DNA of 64,000 bases from the NCBI GenBank assembly GCA_964630925.1, contig CAZVZK010000036.1:1-64000 (forward strand). The letters run 5' to 3'. The position numbers and the translations under genes were made by a program. This stretch comes from RGDT01 sp964630925. Its GTDB lineage: Bacteria; Planctomycetota; Planctomycetia; Gemmatales; Gemmataceae. Positions 34,342-43,121 of the stretch are shown in pieces (the stretch's first letter is position 1; each line of letters begins with the position of its first letter). Under the pieces are notes generated by a model that was not told the origin of the DNA, searched no databases, and worked only from the letters and a program-made list of their open reading frames with translations.

Positions 34342-34668
34342 ATGTCGGAACAGGGCCCGTTGCCCGCGGCGCTGCGGCGCGAGGGCGACGATCTCGTCAT
34401 CGAGTGGAGTGACGGCGCCTCGGGCCGTGTCTCGTGGAAGAGGCTGCGCGACGCCTGCCCGTGCGCCGGGTGCAAGGAGGAGCGTGGCAAGCCCGCCAAC
34501 CCCTTCCACATCCTCAAGCCCAGCGAGATCGTCCCCCTCGCCCCCGTCTCCATGCCGCGCGTCGGGCGGTACGCCTACAAGGTCGTGTGGAGCGACGGCC
34601 ACGACACGGGCATCTACACGCTCGAACACCTGCGCGAACTGACGTGCGGCCGGACCCCAGAGAGCTGA
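34342..34668 (+). CDS. DUF971 family protein
   Basis: This 108-residue protein has a small beta-rich domain with LRREGDDLVIEWSDG, DACPCAGCKEERG and VGRYAYKVVWSDGHDTGIY, and matches DUF971, the N-terminal domain of gamma-butyrobetaine hydroxylase-like proteins. The two CxxC-spaced cysteines could bind zinc or a cluster. It lies 3 bp before mrp; DUF971 proteins are often encoded beside mrp or other Fe-S genes, so a role in cluster handling is plausible. I prefer the start at 34342 (GAGGAGG 5 bases upstream); ATG 34324 is an alternative. Confidence 0.85.
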   Translation: MSEQGPLPAALRREGDDLVIEWSDGASGRVSWKRLRDACPCAGCKEERGKPANPFHILKPSEIVPLAPVSMPRVGRYAYKVVWSDGHDTGIYTLEHLRELTCGRTPES

Positions 34669-34671
34669 CCC

Positions 34672-35493
34672 ATGCAACCCCACGGCGGCCCGCCCCCGAA
34701 GATCGTCCTGCCCAACGTCAAGAACGTCGTGGCCGTCGCCAGCGGCAAGGGCGGCGTCGGCAAGTCCACGGTCGCCGCCAACCTCGCCATCGCCTTGGCG
34801 AGGACGGGGGCGAAGGTCGGGCTGATGGACGCCGACATCTACGGGCCGAGCATCCCGATCATGTTCGGCGTGCCCTGCCCCATCGACCAGCACACCACGC
34901 CCCTGCCGCTGGAGCGTTTCGGCATCAAGCTCATGTCGATCGGCTTCGTCGTCCCGCCGGAGAAGGCGGTCATCTGGCGCGGCCCGATGGTGGACCGCGC
35001 CCTCCGCCAGTTCCTCGGCGACCTCGACTGGGGGGCCCTCGACTACCTGGTCCTCGACCTGCCGCCGGGGACGGGCGACGCGCAGCTCACGCTGAGCCAG
35101 AACGCGCCGCTTACGGGCGTGGTGATCGTCACGACGCCGCAGGACGTGGCCCTCGTCGATGCCCGCAAGGGGCTGGCGATGTTCAACGAGGTGCGCGTCC
35201 CCATCCTGGGCATCGTCGAGAACATGAGCTACTTCCTCGGCGATGACGGCAAGCGGTACGAGCTGTTCGGCCACGGGGGCGGCGAGCGTCTGGCGGCGAT
35301 GGCCGGCGTGCCGTTCCTGGGCGGGCTGCCCATCGACCCGCGCGTGGCGGTGTGCGGCGACGGCGGCGAGCCGATCGTCTCCAAACACCCGGACGCTCCG
35401 GTGTCAAAAGCGTATGTGGAGCTGGCCGCGTCGGTGAAGGCGCAGCTCTCGGCGCGGGACGAGGGGCCGGGGCTGCCGGAAGTGCAGATGTGA
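34672..35493 (+). CDS. mrp: Mrp/NBP35-family P-loop ATPase (ApbC-like)
   Basis: This 273-residue MinD-type ATPase carries GKGGVGKSTVAANLAIAL (deviant Walker A), LMDADIYGPSIPIMFG, YLVLDLPPGTGDAQLTL and IVENMSYF. Mrp proteins bind and deliver Fe-S clusters. The CxxC pair that normally follows ENMSYF is absent; the segment reads FLGDDGKRYELFGHGGG. The N-terminal DUF59 domain seen in many bacterial Mrp proteins is also missing, and a separate DUF59 protein (sufT) is in the suf operon. It may therefore act in trans with SufT, or bind clusters through other cysteines (CPI, AVCG). Confidence 0.9.
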   Translation: MQPHGGPPPKIVLPNVKNVVAVASGKGGVGKSTVAANLAIALARTGAKVGLMDADIYGPSIPIMFGVPCPIDQHTTPLPLERFGIKLMSIGFVVPPEKAVIWRGPMVDRALRQFLGDLDWGALDYLVLDLPPGTGDAQLTLSQNAPLTGVVIVTTPQDVALVDARKGLAMFNEVRVPILGIVENMSYFLGDDGKRYELFGHGGGERLAAMAGVPFLGGLPIDPRVAVCGDGGEPIVSKHPDAPVSKAYVELAASVKAQLSARDEGPGLPEVQM

Positions 35494-35509
35494 TGCCGGA
35501 GGGACGCCC

Positions 35510-36124
35510 GTGGACTGGATCACGCTGACCCACCGCGAGATCGAGAGCGACGCCCTGCCGGACGTGTGCGTCCACTGCGGCGCGGAGGCGGCCGGCCGCC
35601 ACAACAAGACATTCGAGTGGCATCCGGACTGGGCGGGCTGGCTCCTGCTGGCGGGCTGGCTGCCCGGCGCCCTGGCCATCGCCCTGACGCAGAAGAAGCG
35701 CCGCGTATCGCTGCCGGTGTGCCCGTCGCACCACCCCGACGCGACGGACGCCACCCTGTGGAGCGCCACCCGCACGGGGATGCTGCTGCTGGCGGGGCTG
35801 GCGTTCATCCCCATCGGCATGGCGGTGACGCTGATCCTGTGGCAGATGGGCGGGGGGCAGGCGGAGGTGACGCAGGTGATCCTCGTCGGCGGCCTGGGCG
35901 GGGCGCTGGGCGGGCTGATCGTGGTGGTGGGGATCGCCATGTTCCAGAAGGCCGGCCCCGAGGGGCCGGTGGCGAAGTCGGCGCGGCCCCTGGTGGTGCA
36001 GGAGATCACGGCGGACGGGATCAGCCTGGAGGGCGTCGATGACGCCTTCGTGCGGGCGATGCGCGAGAAGCGTCAGGGCGGCGGCGACGCGACCCTGCCG
36101 GCGCAGGGCCCGCCGCCGATGTAG
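35510..36124 (+). CDS. Membrane protein with N-terminal zinc-ribbon-like motif
   Basis: This 204-residue protein starts at GTG 35510 after CCGGAGGGA. Residues 15-35 contain CVHCG, with VCPSHH later, a possible metal site. Three transmembrane segments are visible: WLLLAGWLPGALAIAL, MLLLAGLAFIPIGMAVTLIL and VILVGGLGGALGGLIVVVG. I do not recognise the family. It lies 16 bp after mrp and is probably in the same transcript; the next gene (pyrB) converges 6 bp away. Confidence 0.65.
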   Translation: MDWITLTHREIESDALPDVCVHCGAEAAGRHNKTFEWHPDWAGWLLLAGWLPGALAIALTQKKRRVSLPVCPSHHPDATDATLWSATRTGMLLLAGLAFIPIGMAVTLILWQMGGGQAEVTQVILVGGLGGALGGLIVVVGIAMFQKAGPEGPVAKSARPLVVQEITADGISLEGVDDAFVRAMREKRQGGGDATLPAQGPPPM

Positions 36125-36130
36125 CCAGGC

Positions 36131-37081
36131 TCACCCGCACAGCAGCTTCAGCACCGCCATACGCACGGCCAGGCCGTTCGTCACCTGCTTCAGGATCGCG
36201 GAGTGCGGGCCGTCGGCCACCTCGGGGGTCAGCTCGACGCCGCGGTTGATCGGCCCCGGCGCCAGCAGCAGGATGTCGCGCTTGCCCCGCGCCAGACGCT
36301 CCGAGGTCATGCCGAACAGGCGGAAGTACTCGTTCACCGAGGGGAACAGCCCGCCGCGCTGGCGCTCGAACTGGATGCGCAGGACGTTGATCACGTCGCA
36401 GCGCGGCAGGATGTCGTCGAGCCGGTGGGCGACCTCGACGCCGAGGTGGGTCACCTCGCGGGGGATGAGGGTGGGCGGCCCGCAGACGATCACGTGCGCC
36501 CCCAGCTTCTTCAGCCCGTGGATGTTGCTGCGGGCCACCCGGCTGTGGGCGATGTCGCCGACGAGGCCGACCGTCAGGCCCTCGACGCGGCCCTTGACCT
36601 GGCGGATGGTGAAGATGTCGAGGAGCCCCTGGGTGGGGTGCTCGTGCGCCCCGTCGCCGGCGTTGATGACGCTGCACCCCAGGTGACGCGACAGCAGCAG
36701 CGGCGCGCCGGGGACATTGTGGCGGACGATGACGGCGTCGATGCCCATGGCCTCGATGTTGCGGGCGGTGTCGATGAACGTCTCGCCCTTGTTGAGCGAC
36801 GATGAAGAGGCGGCGAAATCGCTGACCTCGGCGCCGAGGCGGCGGGCGGCGAATCCGAAGCTGGCGCGGGTGCGTGTGGACGGCTCGAAGAAGAGGGTGA
36901 CGACGACCTTGCCGGCGAGGTCATTCGTGCGGGGGCGGCGGCGCTGGCTGACGTCGACGAAGCCCTCGGCGGTGTCGAGGATGGCGAGCAGCTCGTCGCG
37001 GGACAATTCTTCGAGGCCCAGAAGGTGGCGGCGCGTCCAGCGTGCGGGCCGGGCCTTGGGCTCGATCAGTTCGACACTCAC
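36131..37081 (-). CDS. pyrB: Aspartate carbamoyltransferase catalytic subunit
   Basis: This 316-residue enzyme makes carbamoyl-aspartate in pyrimidine synthesis. Carbamoyl-phosphate residues are in FFEPSTRTRASF, and the substrate loops in SSSSLNKGET, RHNVPGAPLLL, NAGDGAHEHPTQGLLD and APGPINRGVEL. The length fits the single-subunit type. The start is GTG 37081 (VSVELIEPKARP), with GGAGG 7 bases before; the upstream open frame is not conserved-looking. No pyrI or pyrC neighbours are present, although pyrC often follows pyrB in bacteria. Confidence 0.96.
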   Translation of the reverse strand: MSVELIEPKARPARWTRRHLLGLEELSRDELLAILDTAEGFVDVSQRRRPRTNDLAGKVVVTLFFEPSTRTRASFGFAARRLGAEVSDFAASSSSLNKGETFIDTARNIEAMGIDAVIVRHNVPGAPLLLSRHLGCSVINAGDGAHEHPTQGLLDIFTIRQVKGRVEGLTVGLVGDIAHSRVARSNIHGLKKLGAHVIVCGPPTLIPREVTHLGVEVAHRLDDILPRCDVINVLRIQFERQRGGLFPSVNEYFRLFGMTSERLARGKRDILLLAPGPINRGVELTPEVADGPHSAILKQVTNGLAVRMAVLKLLCG

Positions 37082-37168
37082 CGGATCGCCTCCTGCGGCG
37101 CGAGGGAGAGGGCAAATTGCTCTGAGAGTACAGGGGGAACGCCCCGGCGGCAAGGCGAACCGCGCGCC

Positions 37169-39571
37169 CTACGTGAGCCGCTGATCCAATCCCACGCCGA
37201 CGGCGCCGACCCGCGGCAGCAGGTGCCGGCGGCACTCCGGGCACGGCACGGCGCCCCACGCCCGCAGCAACGCCGAGCGGTCCGGCGACACCCACCCGCG
37301 CGCCTTGTCCACCCCCGGCAGGAATTCGTGGAAGGCGTAGCGGAACCACCGCTCCAGCAGGCGAGCCAGAGGCTCCAGGTCGTTCGGCGAGCGGAACACG
37401 CGCCCGCCCAGCCTCAGCTCCGTCGCCTGCGCCCTCGTCCGCACCTCGAAGACGCGCGGCGGGGCCGTGAACGGCTCCCCCTGCACCCAGACGGCCTCGG
37501 CCGTCAGCACGATCTCGGCGGCGCGCAAGGGCAGCTCGGACGTCTCGTCGGCCAGGGCGCTGTGCGGGTCCTCCTGCCAGAGCAGCACGCCGGGGTGGGC
37601 CTCGAACACCGACAGCCACGCCGGGTCCTCCGCCAGCTCGAACGCCGTCCGCGCGTCGCCCAGGCGGTCCCACGGCCTCGCGGGCCGCAACGACCACAGG
37701 AGCCGCAGCCCCGACAATTCGCGCGGCGAATCGACGCCCAGGACCGCCCCGAGTGCAGGCGCGTTGTTCCCGGCGTCGAGCAGGCCCTGCACCTCGAAGC
37801 CGGCCTCGAACGCCCGGTCGCACAGCCGCGCCCGCAGCCGCGCCACCTGCCCGACGGTCCACCACCCCGTCGCCCACTCCTCCAGCAACCGTTGCGCGAA
37901 CGACAGCGGCAGCTTGCCCTCGAAGCACCGCCCCACCCAGCGCTCGACGGCCGCGATCGGGTCATCGCCGCTCGCGGCGGCCATCTCCGCCTGGAGGCGC
38001 ACCAGCGGCGCCAGGTGCCCCGGCGCCGCGCCGCCTTCGGACATCAGCCGCATCTGCGTGTTCAGGGCGGCGCCGGGGGCGTCCATGCGCTCCAGGCGCG
38101 AGGTGAGCCGGGCCAGCCCCGCCACGAACGCGCAGTCGCCCTTCACCACCCCCCTGGCGTTGAGATTCGGCACCAGCAGGCCCCAGGCGTAGGACAACAG
38201 TCGCACCGGCGAGGGCTTCTCGAAGCGGGCCAGGAGCCAGGCGAACAGGGCAACCATCGCCGCGAGGAGCACGAAGAACAGGGCCATCGGCACGGCGCTG
38301 CCCAGCCAGCCGACGGGCCACACCGCCGCCAGCAACAGCGCCAGGCCGGCGATGGGTCCGCCGAACGCCGTCGCGGCCCCGGCGGGCGTCAGCGGCTGGC
38401 CCGGCTCCTGGCCGTCGGACAACAGGCCGGCGGGGGTGACGATCCGCAGGCGGGTGAACAGCCCGGCCTCCGAGACCTCCACCTCGTAGCCGCCCGCCGA
38501 CAGCCGCCCCGGACGGAGATTCACCTCCAGCGGCGCTGCCTCCTCCGGCACGGGCACCTCGGCGTAGCACCACGGACACAGCCCCGCGTGCCGCTCCGCC
38601 GCCCGCGCCAGCAGCGCCGCCCGCAACGGCGCGTCCCCCGCCCCGAGCGAGAGCAGGATCCGCCCGAGGCGGTCCGGCCCGCCCTCGGGATCGACGCGTG
38701 CCGCCGCGAGCCGGCACCTCTCCAGCACCTCCTTGTCGCCCGTCGTGCGGTACTGCCGCGCCCACTCGTCGATCAGCTCCCAGGCGTCGAGGACGCGCAG
38801 CCCGTCGAGCAGCAGACGGTGGTCGCGCCAGAGGTGCGCCTCCATCTCTTCTCGCGTCAGGTCGATGTCGCACTTGGGGCACGTCAGGCGCAGGCCCTTC
38901 TGCCACCTGGCCTCGGCCTGCTCGATCAGGGGGTGCCGGCCGGCCCGCTCGCGCAGGCGCGCCAGCCGACGCAGGGCGTCGCCCCGGTCGAGCCGCGCCG
39001 TCACCCAGCGCAGCATCCGCCCGCCCAGCGCCTCGCCCTCGGGCGTCAGGAGGTGGATCGCGGTGATGCGGTCCTGCGTGGCCTCGCTCAGCTCGCGGCC
39101 GTACATCAGCCCCCGCAGCACGCCGACCAGCCTCGGCGCCACCGGCGCGGGCCGGGCCGCGATGCACTCCAGCGCCAGGGCGCGGGCCGCCGGCTCCGCC
39201 CGCGCCGCCAGGGCGGCGATCAGGGCGTCCCCCTCCGGCTGCACGAGCGCCGCCAGCCGCGGAAGGGCCGCCTCCAGCTCGGCGGGCGTCAGCCGGCTGA
39301 GTGCCATCGCCAGCCACGCCGCCAGCCACTCGGCTGGATCGCCCGGCTCGGCGCGCGACATGCCGACCAGGGCCTGCCAGGCCGCCTCGACGGGCGGGGC
39401 GGCCAGCAGGTCGGCTCGGATCGCCGCCAGCCCGTCGGACAGGCCCCACAGCACCCCGCGGTAGCTGAGGAGGCCGTGGGCAGCGCACGAATGGCCCTCG
39501 TGGGCCGCCGGGGGGGCGGCCCGCCCGCAGAGGGGGCAGACGACGAGGGCCATCGGAGCGCGGTCGGACAT
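37169..39571 (-). CDS. Large zinc-ribbon membrane protein of unknown function
   Basis: This 800-residue protein begins MSDRAPMALVVCPLCGRA. It has several CxxC pairs: CPLC near 12, CPKC with a following H.RDH near 230, CPWC near 345 and CPECRRH near the C-terminus. Two hydrophobic segments at about 425-470 (IAGLALLLAAVWPVGWLGS and MALFFVLLAAMVALFAWLL) suggest membrane anchoring, with most of the protein outside the bilayer. No known domain is evident. The C2H2-like second motif (CPKC...EAHLWRDH) is unusual in bacteria. Confidence 0.65.
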   Translation of the reverse strand: MSDRAPMALVVCPLCGRAAPPAAHEGHSCAAHGLLSYRGVLWGLSDGLAAIRADLLAAPPVEAAWQALVGMSRAEPGDPAEWLAAWLAMALSRLTPAELEAALPRLAALVQPEGDALIAALAARAEPAARALALECIAARPAPVAPRLVGVLRGLMYGRELSEATQDRITAIHLLTPEGEALGGRMLRWVTARLDRGDALRRLARLRERAGRHPLIEQAEARWQKGLRLTCPKCDIDLTREEMEAHLWRDHRLLLDGLRVLDAWELIDEWARQYRTTGDKEVLERCRLAAARVDPEGGPDRLGRILLSLGAGDAPLRAALLARAAERHAGLCPWCYAEVPVPEEAAPLEVNLRPGRLSAGGYEVEVSEAGLFTRLRIVTPAGLLSDGQEPGQPLTPAGAATAFGGPIAGLALLLAAVWPVGWLGSAVPMALFFVLLAAMVALFAWLLARFEKPSPVRLLSYAWGLLVPNLNARGVVKGDCAFVAGLARLTSRLERMDAPGAALNTQMRLMSEGGAAPGHLAPLVRLQAEMAAASGDDPIAAVERWVGRCFEGKLPLSFAQRLLEEWATGWWTVGQVARLRARLCDRAFEAGFEVQGLLDAGNNAPALGAVLGVDSPRELSGLRLLWSLRPARPWDRLGDARTAFELAEDPAWLSVFEAHPGVLLWQEDPHSALADETSELPLRAAEIVLTAEAVWVQGEPFTAPPRVFEVRTRAQATELRLGGRVFRSPNDLEPLARLLERWFRYAFHEFLPGVDKARGWVSPDRSALLRAWGAVPCPECRRHLLPRVGAVGVGLDQRLT

Positions 39572-39681
39572 GATCCCCTTGTGCGGAACGGGCCTGCTTT
39601 CGGCAGGATAGCGTCCCTGGGTGGGCGCTTCCAGCCCGCCCGTCCTTGCCGCACGCCGTAACATGGACACGGGAGGGCATT

Positions 39682-40173
39682 ATGGCGCGACAGAAGGATA
39701 CGAAGGGCGGCGAGGACCACGTCCGCGACGTGTGCCGTAACCGCCGCGCCTTCCACGACTACGAGGTGATGGATCGGCTGGAGTGCGGCCTGGTGCTGGC
39801 CGGCACGGAGGTCAAGAGCCTGCGCATGCAGGGGGCGTCGCTCGACGAGGCGTATGCCAAGGTGGAGAAGGACGAGGTGTGGCTGATCGGGTGCGACATC
39901 CCCGAGTACGCGATGGGCAACCTGCTCAACCACAAGCCGCGCCGCCCGCGCAAGCTGCTGCTGCACCGCCGGGAGATCGCCAAGTTCGCGGGGGGGGCTT
40001 CGCAGCGGGGCTTCACGCTGGTGCCGCTGCGTCTGTACTTCAAGAACGGGCGGGCGAAGGTCGAGATCGCGGTGTGCAAGGGCAAGCAGGTCCACGACAA
40101 GCGTGAGTCGCTGAAGAAGAGCGACGCCCAGCGCGAGATCAAGCGCGAGATGGCGAAGCGGCGCAAGGGGTGA
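39682..40173 (+). CDS. smpB: SsrA-binding protein SmpB
   Basis: This 163-residue protein binds tmRNA and starts rescue of stalled ribosomes. Motifs are RNRRAFHDYEV, GLVLAGTEVKSLR, NHKPRRPRKLLLHRREI and LVPLRLYFKNGRAKVEIAV, with a basic C-terminal tail (KREMAKRRKG). The start at 39682 is the first ATG that fits the family. tmRNA (ssrA) is not visible in this window. The gene ends 1 bp before the scaffold gap. Confidence 0.97.
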   Translation: MARQKDTKGGEDHVRDVCRNRRAFHDYEVMDRLECGLVLAGTEVKSLRMQGASLDEAYAKVEKDEVWLIGCDIPEYAMGNLLNHKPRRPRKLLLHRREIAKFAGGASQRGFTLVPLRLYFKNGRAKVEIAVCKGKQVHDKRESLKKSDAQREIKREMAKRRKG

Positions 40174-40174
40174 G

Positions 40175-40274
40175 NNNNNNNNNNNNNNNNNNNNNNNNNN
40201 NNNNNNNNNNNNNNNNNNNNNNNNNNNNNNNNNNNNNNNNNNNNNNNNNNNNNNNNNNNNNNNNNNNNNNNNNN
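40175..40274. other. Scaffold gap (100 N)
   Basis: Exactly 100 undetermined bases. GGGGTGAG occurs directly on both sides, so the contigs may overlap or the missing sequence may be a repeat; the right side matches the end of the uvrA-type palindromic element. Confidence 0.99.
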
Positions 40275-41236
40275 GGGGTGAGGTAGACCGGCCGCACAAG
40301 CCGCCACACCGCCACCTCGCCGGCGGTCTCGCCCGCCGTCACGAAGCCCGAGCCGTCCGGCAGCCACCGCGCCGAACGGCACCCGCCCCGGTGCAGGTCC
40401 GCCCGCGCCGCCTCGCGGTAATCCGGCACGCGCCAAACCACGGCCTCGCTCACCCCCAGCGTGTTCTCGCCCGAGACCGCCAGCAGCCAACGCCCGCACG
40501 GCGAGTACGCCGCCGCCAGGATGTCGCCCTTGCCCGCGTGGGCCGCCAGCTCGTGGAGACGTGCGCCCGTGCGGAGATCGATCACCTGCACGCGATTCGT
40601 CCCGACCATGCCGAGCGCCGCCTGATCGCCACGCGGCGCCAGCCCGCATGAGACGAACTTGCCTTCGACGGGCCACAGCCGCGGCGAGCCGTGCCACGGG
40701 TGCCCCCAGACGGCGAGGTAGTTGGCGGCCTGTAGCTCCGACCCCCTGCCGGGGCGCACGCGGGCCGCCAGGGTGCCGTCGCGTCCGAACGGGAAGACCT
40801 GCACGTCGTTGGCCAGATCCTTCCGCTGCCAGAACGCCACGTCGTTGAGACGTTCCAGACCGTGGAGACGCAGGCCGCGGTGCCCCGCCGTCGCGATCAC
40901 GCCCCGGAAGGCGTGCGCCGCCAGGGGCACGGGGCGTTCCAGCGTCCGCAGCGTCTTGCCCGTCACCGGGTCGATGAGGCGCACGCGGAACGTCTCGGGC
41001 TTCGCCGTCCCGGCCAGCAGCACGCCGCCGGCGAGGTCGATGGCGCCGCCGATATCCTTCAGCGTCCGCAGCGGCTTCCCCTCGGGCAGCGTGAAGAGGC
41101 GCACGTCCTCGCCCGACGCGACGGCGAGGATCCTGCCCTCGACTGCAATCGCCGCCGGCGCGGGGCAGGCGATGGCGGCCGCCTTCTCGATGCGGAGCGC
41201 CTGCCCGGCCAGCAGCAGCAGGGCGAGCACGCCCAT
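40275..41236 (-). CDS. Beta-propeller-like secreted or anchored protein, C-terminus in gap
   Basis: The visible part has about 320 residues from the ATG at 41236. It opens with a hydrophobic segment (MGVLALLLLAGQAL), then has propeller-like blades (AVASGEDVRLFTLPEGKPLRT, in two parts; AAAYSPCGRWLLAVSGENTL; SARWLPDGSGFVTAGE). The frame reaches the gap at VYLTP. If the gap is the palindromic repeat, its sequence would place a TAA immediately after VYLTP, giving a 321-residue protein. The start overlaps the stop of the flavin reductase gene by one base (TGATG). Confidence 0.7.
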
Positions 41237-41727
41237 CAGTAGCGCAGGCCGGACTTGCGGACGTGGATGTACGGCCTGGCGTCCGGCAGCAGGAGGCGGC
41301 CGCCGACCACGTCGCCGAGGATGAGGTCGTGGTCGCCGGCGGGGAAGCGCCCGGCGGCCCGGCAGAACAGGCAGCCCAGCGCCCCGCGCAGGACCACGGC
41401 CTCGCCCTCGGGGCGCTCCACGTCGAGGCCTGTGAACGCCGGCTGGCCGGCGGAGAACCCCTTGCCGAAGTGCCCGAGGTACTGCGTCTGCCCCTCGCCG
41501 AGGATGTTGATGGCGAATGGCATGCCCGTCCCGAGGAGGGGGATCACGTCGCGGCCGCTCTTGACGGCGACGCTCACGCGCGGGGGGTCGAACGAGCACT
41601 GCTGCACCCAGGAGGCGAGCAGCCCGGTCTCGGTAGCGCCCTGGCCGGCGGTCAGGATGAACAGGCCGCTGGGCACGCGGCCCAGCACCGGGGCCAGGGC
41701 GATCAACGCTTCTTCGGGGACTTTCAC
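41236..41727 (-). CDS. Flavin reductase-like (split-barrel FMN-binding) protein
   Basis: This 163-residue protein starts at GTG 41727 (VKVPEEALIALAP), with GGAGG 8 bases before. Family motifs are GRVPSGLFILTA, ASWVQQCSFDPPRVSVAVK and LGCLFCRAAGRFPAGDHDLILG. Such proteins bind FMN and reduce flavins or partner oxygenases; no partner is next to it. An upstream open frame is rejected for lack of homology. It is translationally coupled to the next gene. Confidence 0.85.
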   Translation of the reverse strand: MKVPEEALIALAPVLGRVPSGLFILTAGQGATETGLLASWVQQCSFDPPRVSVAVKSGRDVIPLLGTGMPFAINILGEGQTQYLGHFGKGFSAGQPAFTGLDVERPEGEAVVLRGALGCLFCRAAGRFPAGDHDLILGDVVGGRLLLPDARPYIHVRKSGLRY

Positions 41728-41821
41728 CGTCGGCGGCCTCCAGGGGGGATCGGTGTATTGTAGCCGGCCGCGACGGGCCGACGCCAGACTCTTCGTCTTG
41801 CCCCGGCGCGGCGGGGCTGCT

Positions 41822-43060
41822 ATGGCGACGGCGCTTCGGTACCCCCCTACCCGATGGAGGCCGATCCCCTTGACCCTGTTCACCCTCCTCCGCCTGGCGA
41901 TGGCCCTCGGCGGCTACGCCTACTGCTGCGGCGAAGAATGCCATGCCCAGCCGCCCACGCCCGCGCACACGATCACCCGTGGTGCCGACGGCCTCGAGCG
42001 CGTCGGCGTCGATTTCAACACCATGCCCTGCATGCGGCAGGCCGAGCCCTCGTGCTACGTCGTGTCGGTCCGGCAGACCGGCGAGGGGGCCAGCACCATC
42101 ACCTGGCCCCGGGTGACGCTGGCCGAGAAGGGCCAGTGCATCGTGGCGGCGGTGTCGCAGGATACGAAGGGCGTCGCGCACAAGTGGGGCCTGCACCTCA
42201 AGCACCTCGGCACCGAGAAGGGCATGGCCCGCTTTGAGATGCGGATGTACGGCAACTCGCGTGTCTACTACGCCGACCAGAAGGTGGCCTTCGGCAAGGA
42301 GACGACGGTCGCCCTCGGCGGCGACACGCCCGAGCCGCTGTGCGTCGGCCTGCGTGTGGAGAGCAAGCCGGCCCCGTTCACCTCCTGCAACGCCCCGGTG
42401 CCCCCCACGGCCGCGCTGACCGCGGCGACCCCGGCGACCTGGGCCACCCCGGTGAACTACCCCGCCGGCTACCAGATGCCCGCGCCGATGCCGGTGTCCA
42501 TGCCGGTGCCGGTGGCCAAGCCGATGCCGGCCCCGATGCCGGTGCCGCCCCCGATGACCGCGCCGTTCAACCCGACGCCGTACCCGACCTACGACCGCTT
42601 GCACGCCGTCTACCCAATGCCCCCGTCCATGCCGCTCGTGTACCCGCAGCCCTACGTCGGGCCGCCGCTGCACATGATCACCCCGCCCATGCCGACGGTG
42701 ATGCCCGTCACCCACGCGGCGCCCGTGATGACGAAGACCGTCTGCCTCGTCAAGGAGGACGGGCGCTCGAAGGTCATGATGCACGGCCCCGCCGGCGCCA
42801 CCCGCGCCGTCAAGATGACCGTCGAGGAGGGTGTCTGCGGCAAGATGCACCTGTGTGCCGGCGCCAAGCACGTCCACGTCAGCGGCCACGCCTGGAAGGC
42901 CCAGGCCGACAAGGTCGAGGTGTGCGCCGACGGCCGCGTGGTGCTGCACGGCCACGTCAAGCTGATGTGCGAGAAGCTCGGCGACGGCGTGAGCGTCAGC
43001 GGCGACAAGGTGTGCTTCCGCGTCAAGGGCGGCCACTTCGTCGAGCTGATGGCGAAGTGA
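41822..43060 (+). CDS. Met/Pro-rich secreted protein of unknown function
   Basis: This 412-residue protein has a hydrophobic segment about residues 17-32 (LTLFTLLRLAMALGGY) that may be a signal. Residues 30-190 form a beta-rich domain with several cysteines. Residues about 200-300 are low complexity, rich in MP repeats (MPAPMPVSMPVPVAKPMPAP). The end (about 310-412) has a His/Cys/Lys-rich beta domain (CGKMHLCAGAKHVHVSGH). The modular form suggests an envelope protein. The exact start is uncertain; ATG 41822 lacks a strong ribosome site. Confidence 0.65.
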   Translation: MATALRYPPTRWRPIPLTLFTLLRLAMALGGYAYCCGEECHAQPPTPAHTITRGADGLERVGVDFNTMPCMRQAEPSCYVVSVRQTGEGASTITWPRVTLAEKGQCIVAAVSQDTKGVAHKWGLHLKHLGTEKGMARFEMRMYGNSRVYYADQKVAFGKETTVALGGDTPEPLCVGLRVESKPAPFTSCNAPVPPTAALTAATPATWATPVNYPAGYQMPAPMPVSMPVPVAKPMPAPMPVPPPMTAPFNPTPYPTYDRLHAVYPMPPSMPLVYPQPYVGPPLHMITPPMPTVMPVTHAAPVMTKTVCLVKEDGRSKVMMHGPAGATRAVKMTVEEGVCGKMHLCAGAKHVHVSGHAWKAQADKVEVCADGRVVLHGHVKLMCEKLGDGVSVSGDKVCFRVKGGHFVELMAK

Positions 43061-43080
43061 CCCGCCTCGTGAAACAACGG

Positions 43081-43112
43081 GGGCCGGCGGGGTGGGGACG
43101 CCCCGCCGGCCC
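43081..43112. terminator. Bidirectional hairpin terminator
   Basis: GGGCCGGCGGGG (43081-43092) pairs perfectly with CCCCGCCGGCCC (43101-43112) around an 8-nt loop, between two converging genes. There is no long T run. Confidence 0.7.
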
Positions 43113-43121
43113 TCTTCGCGT

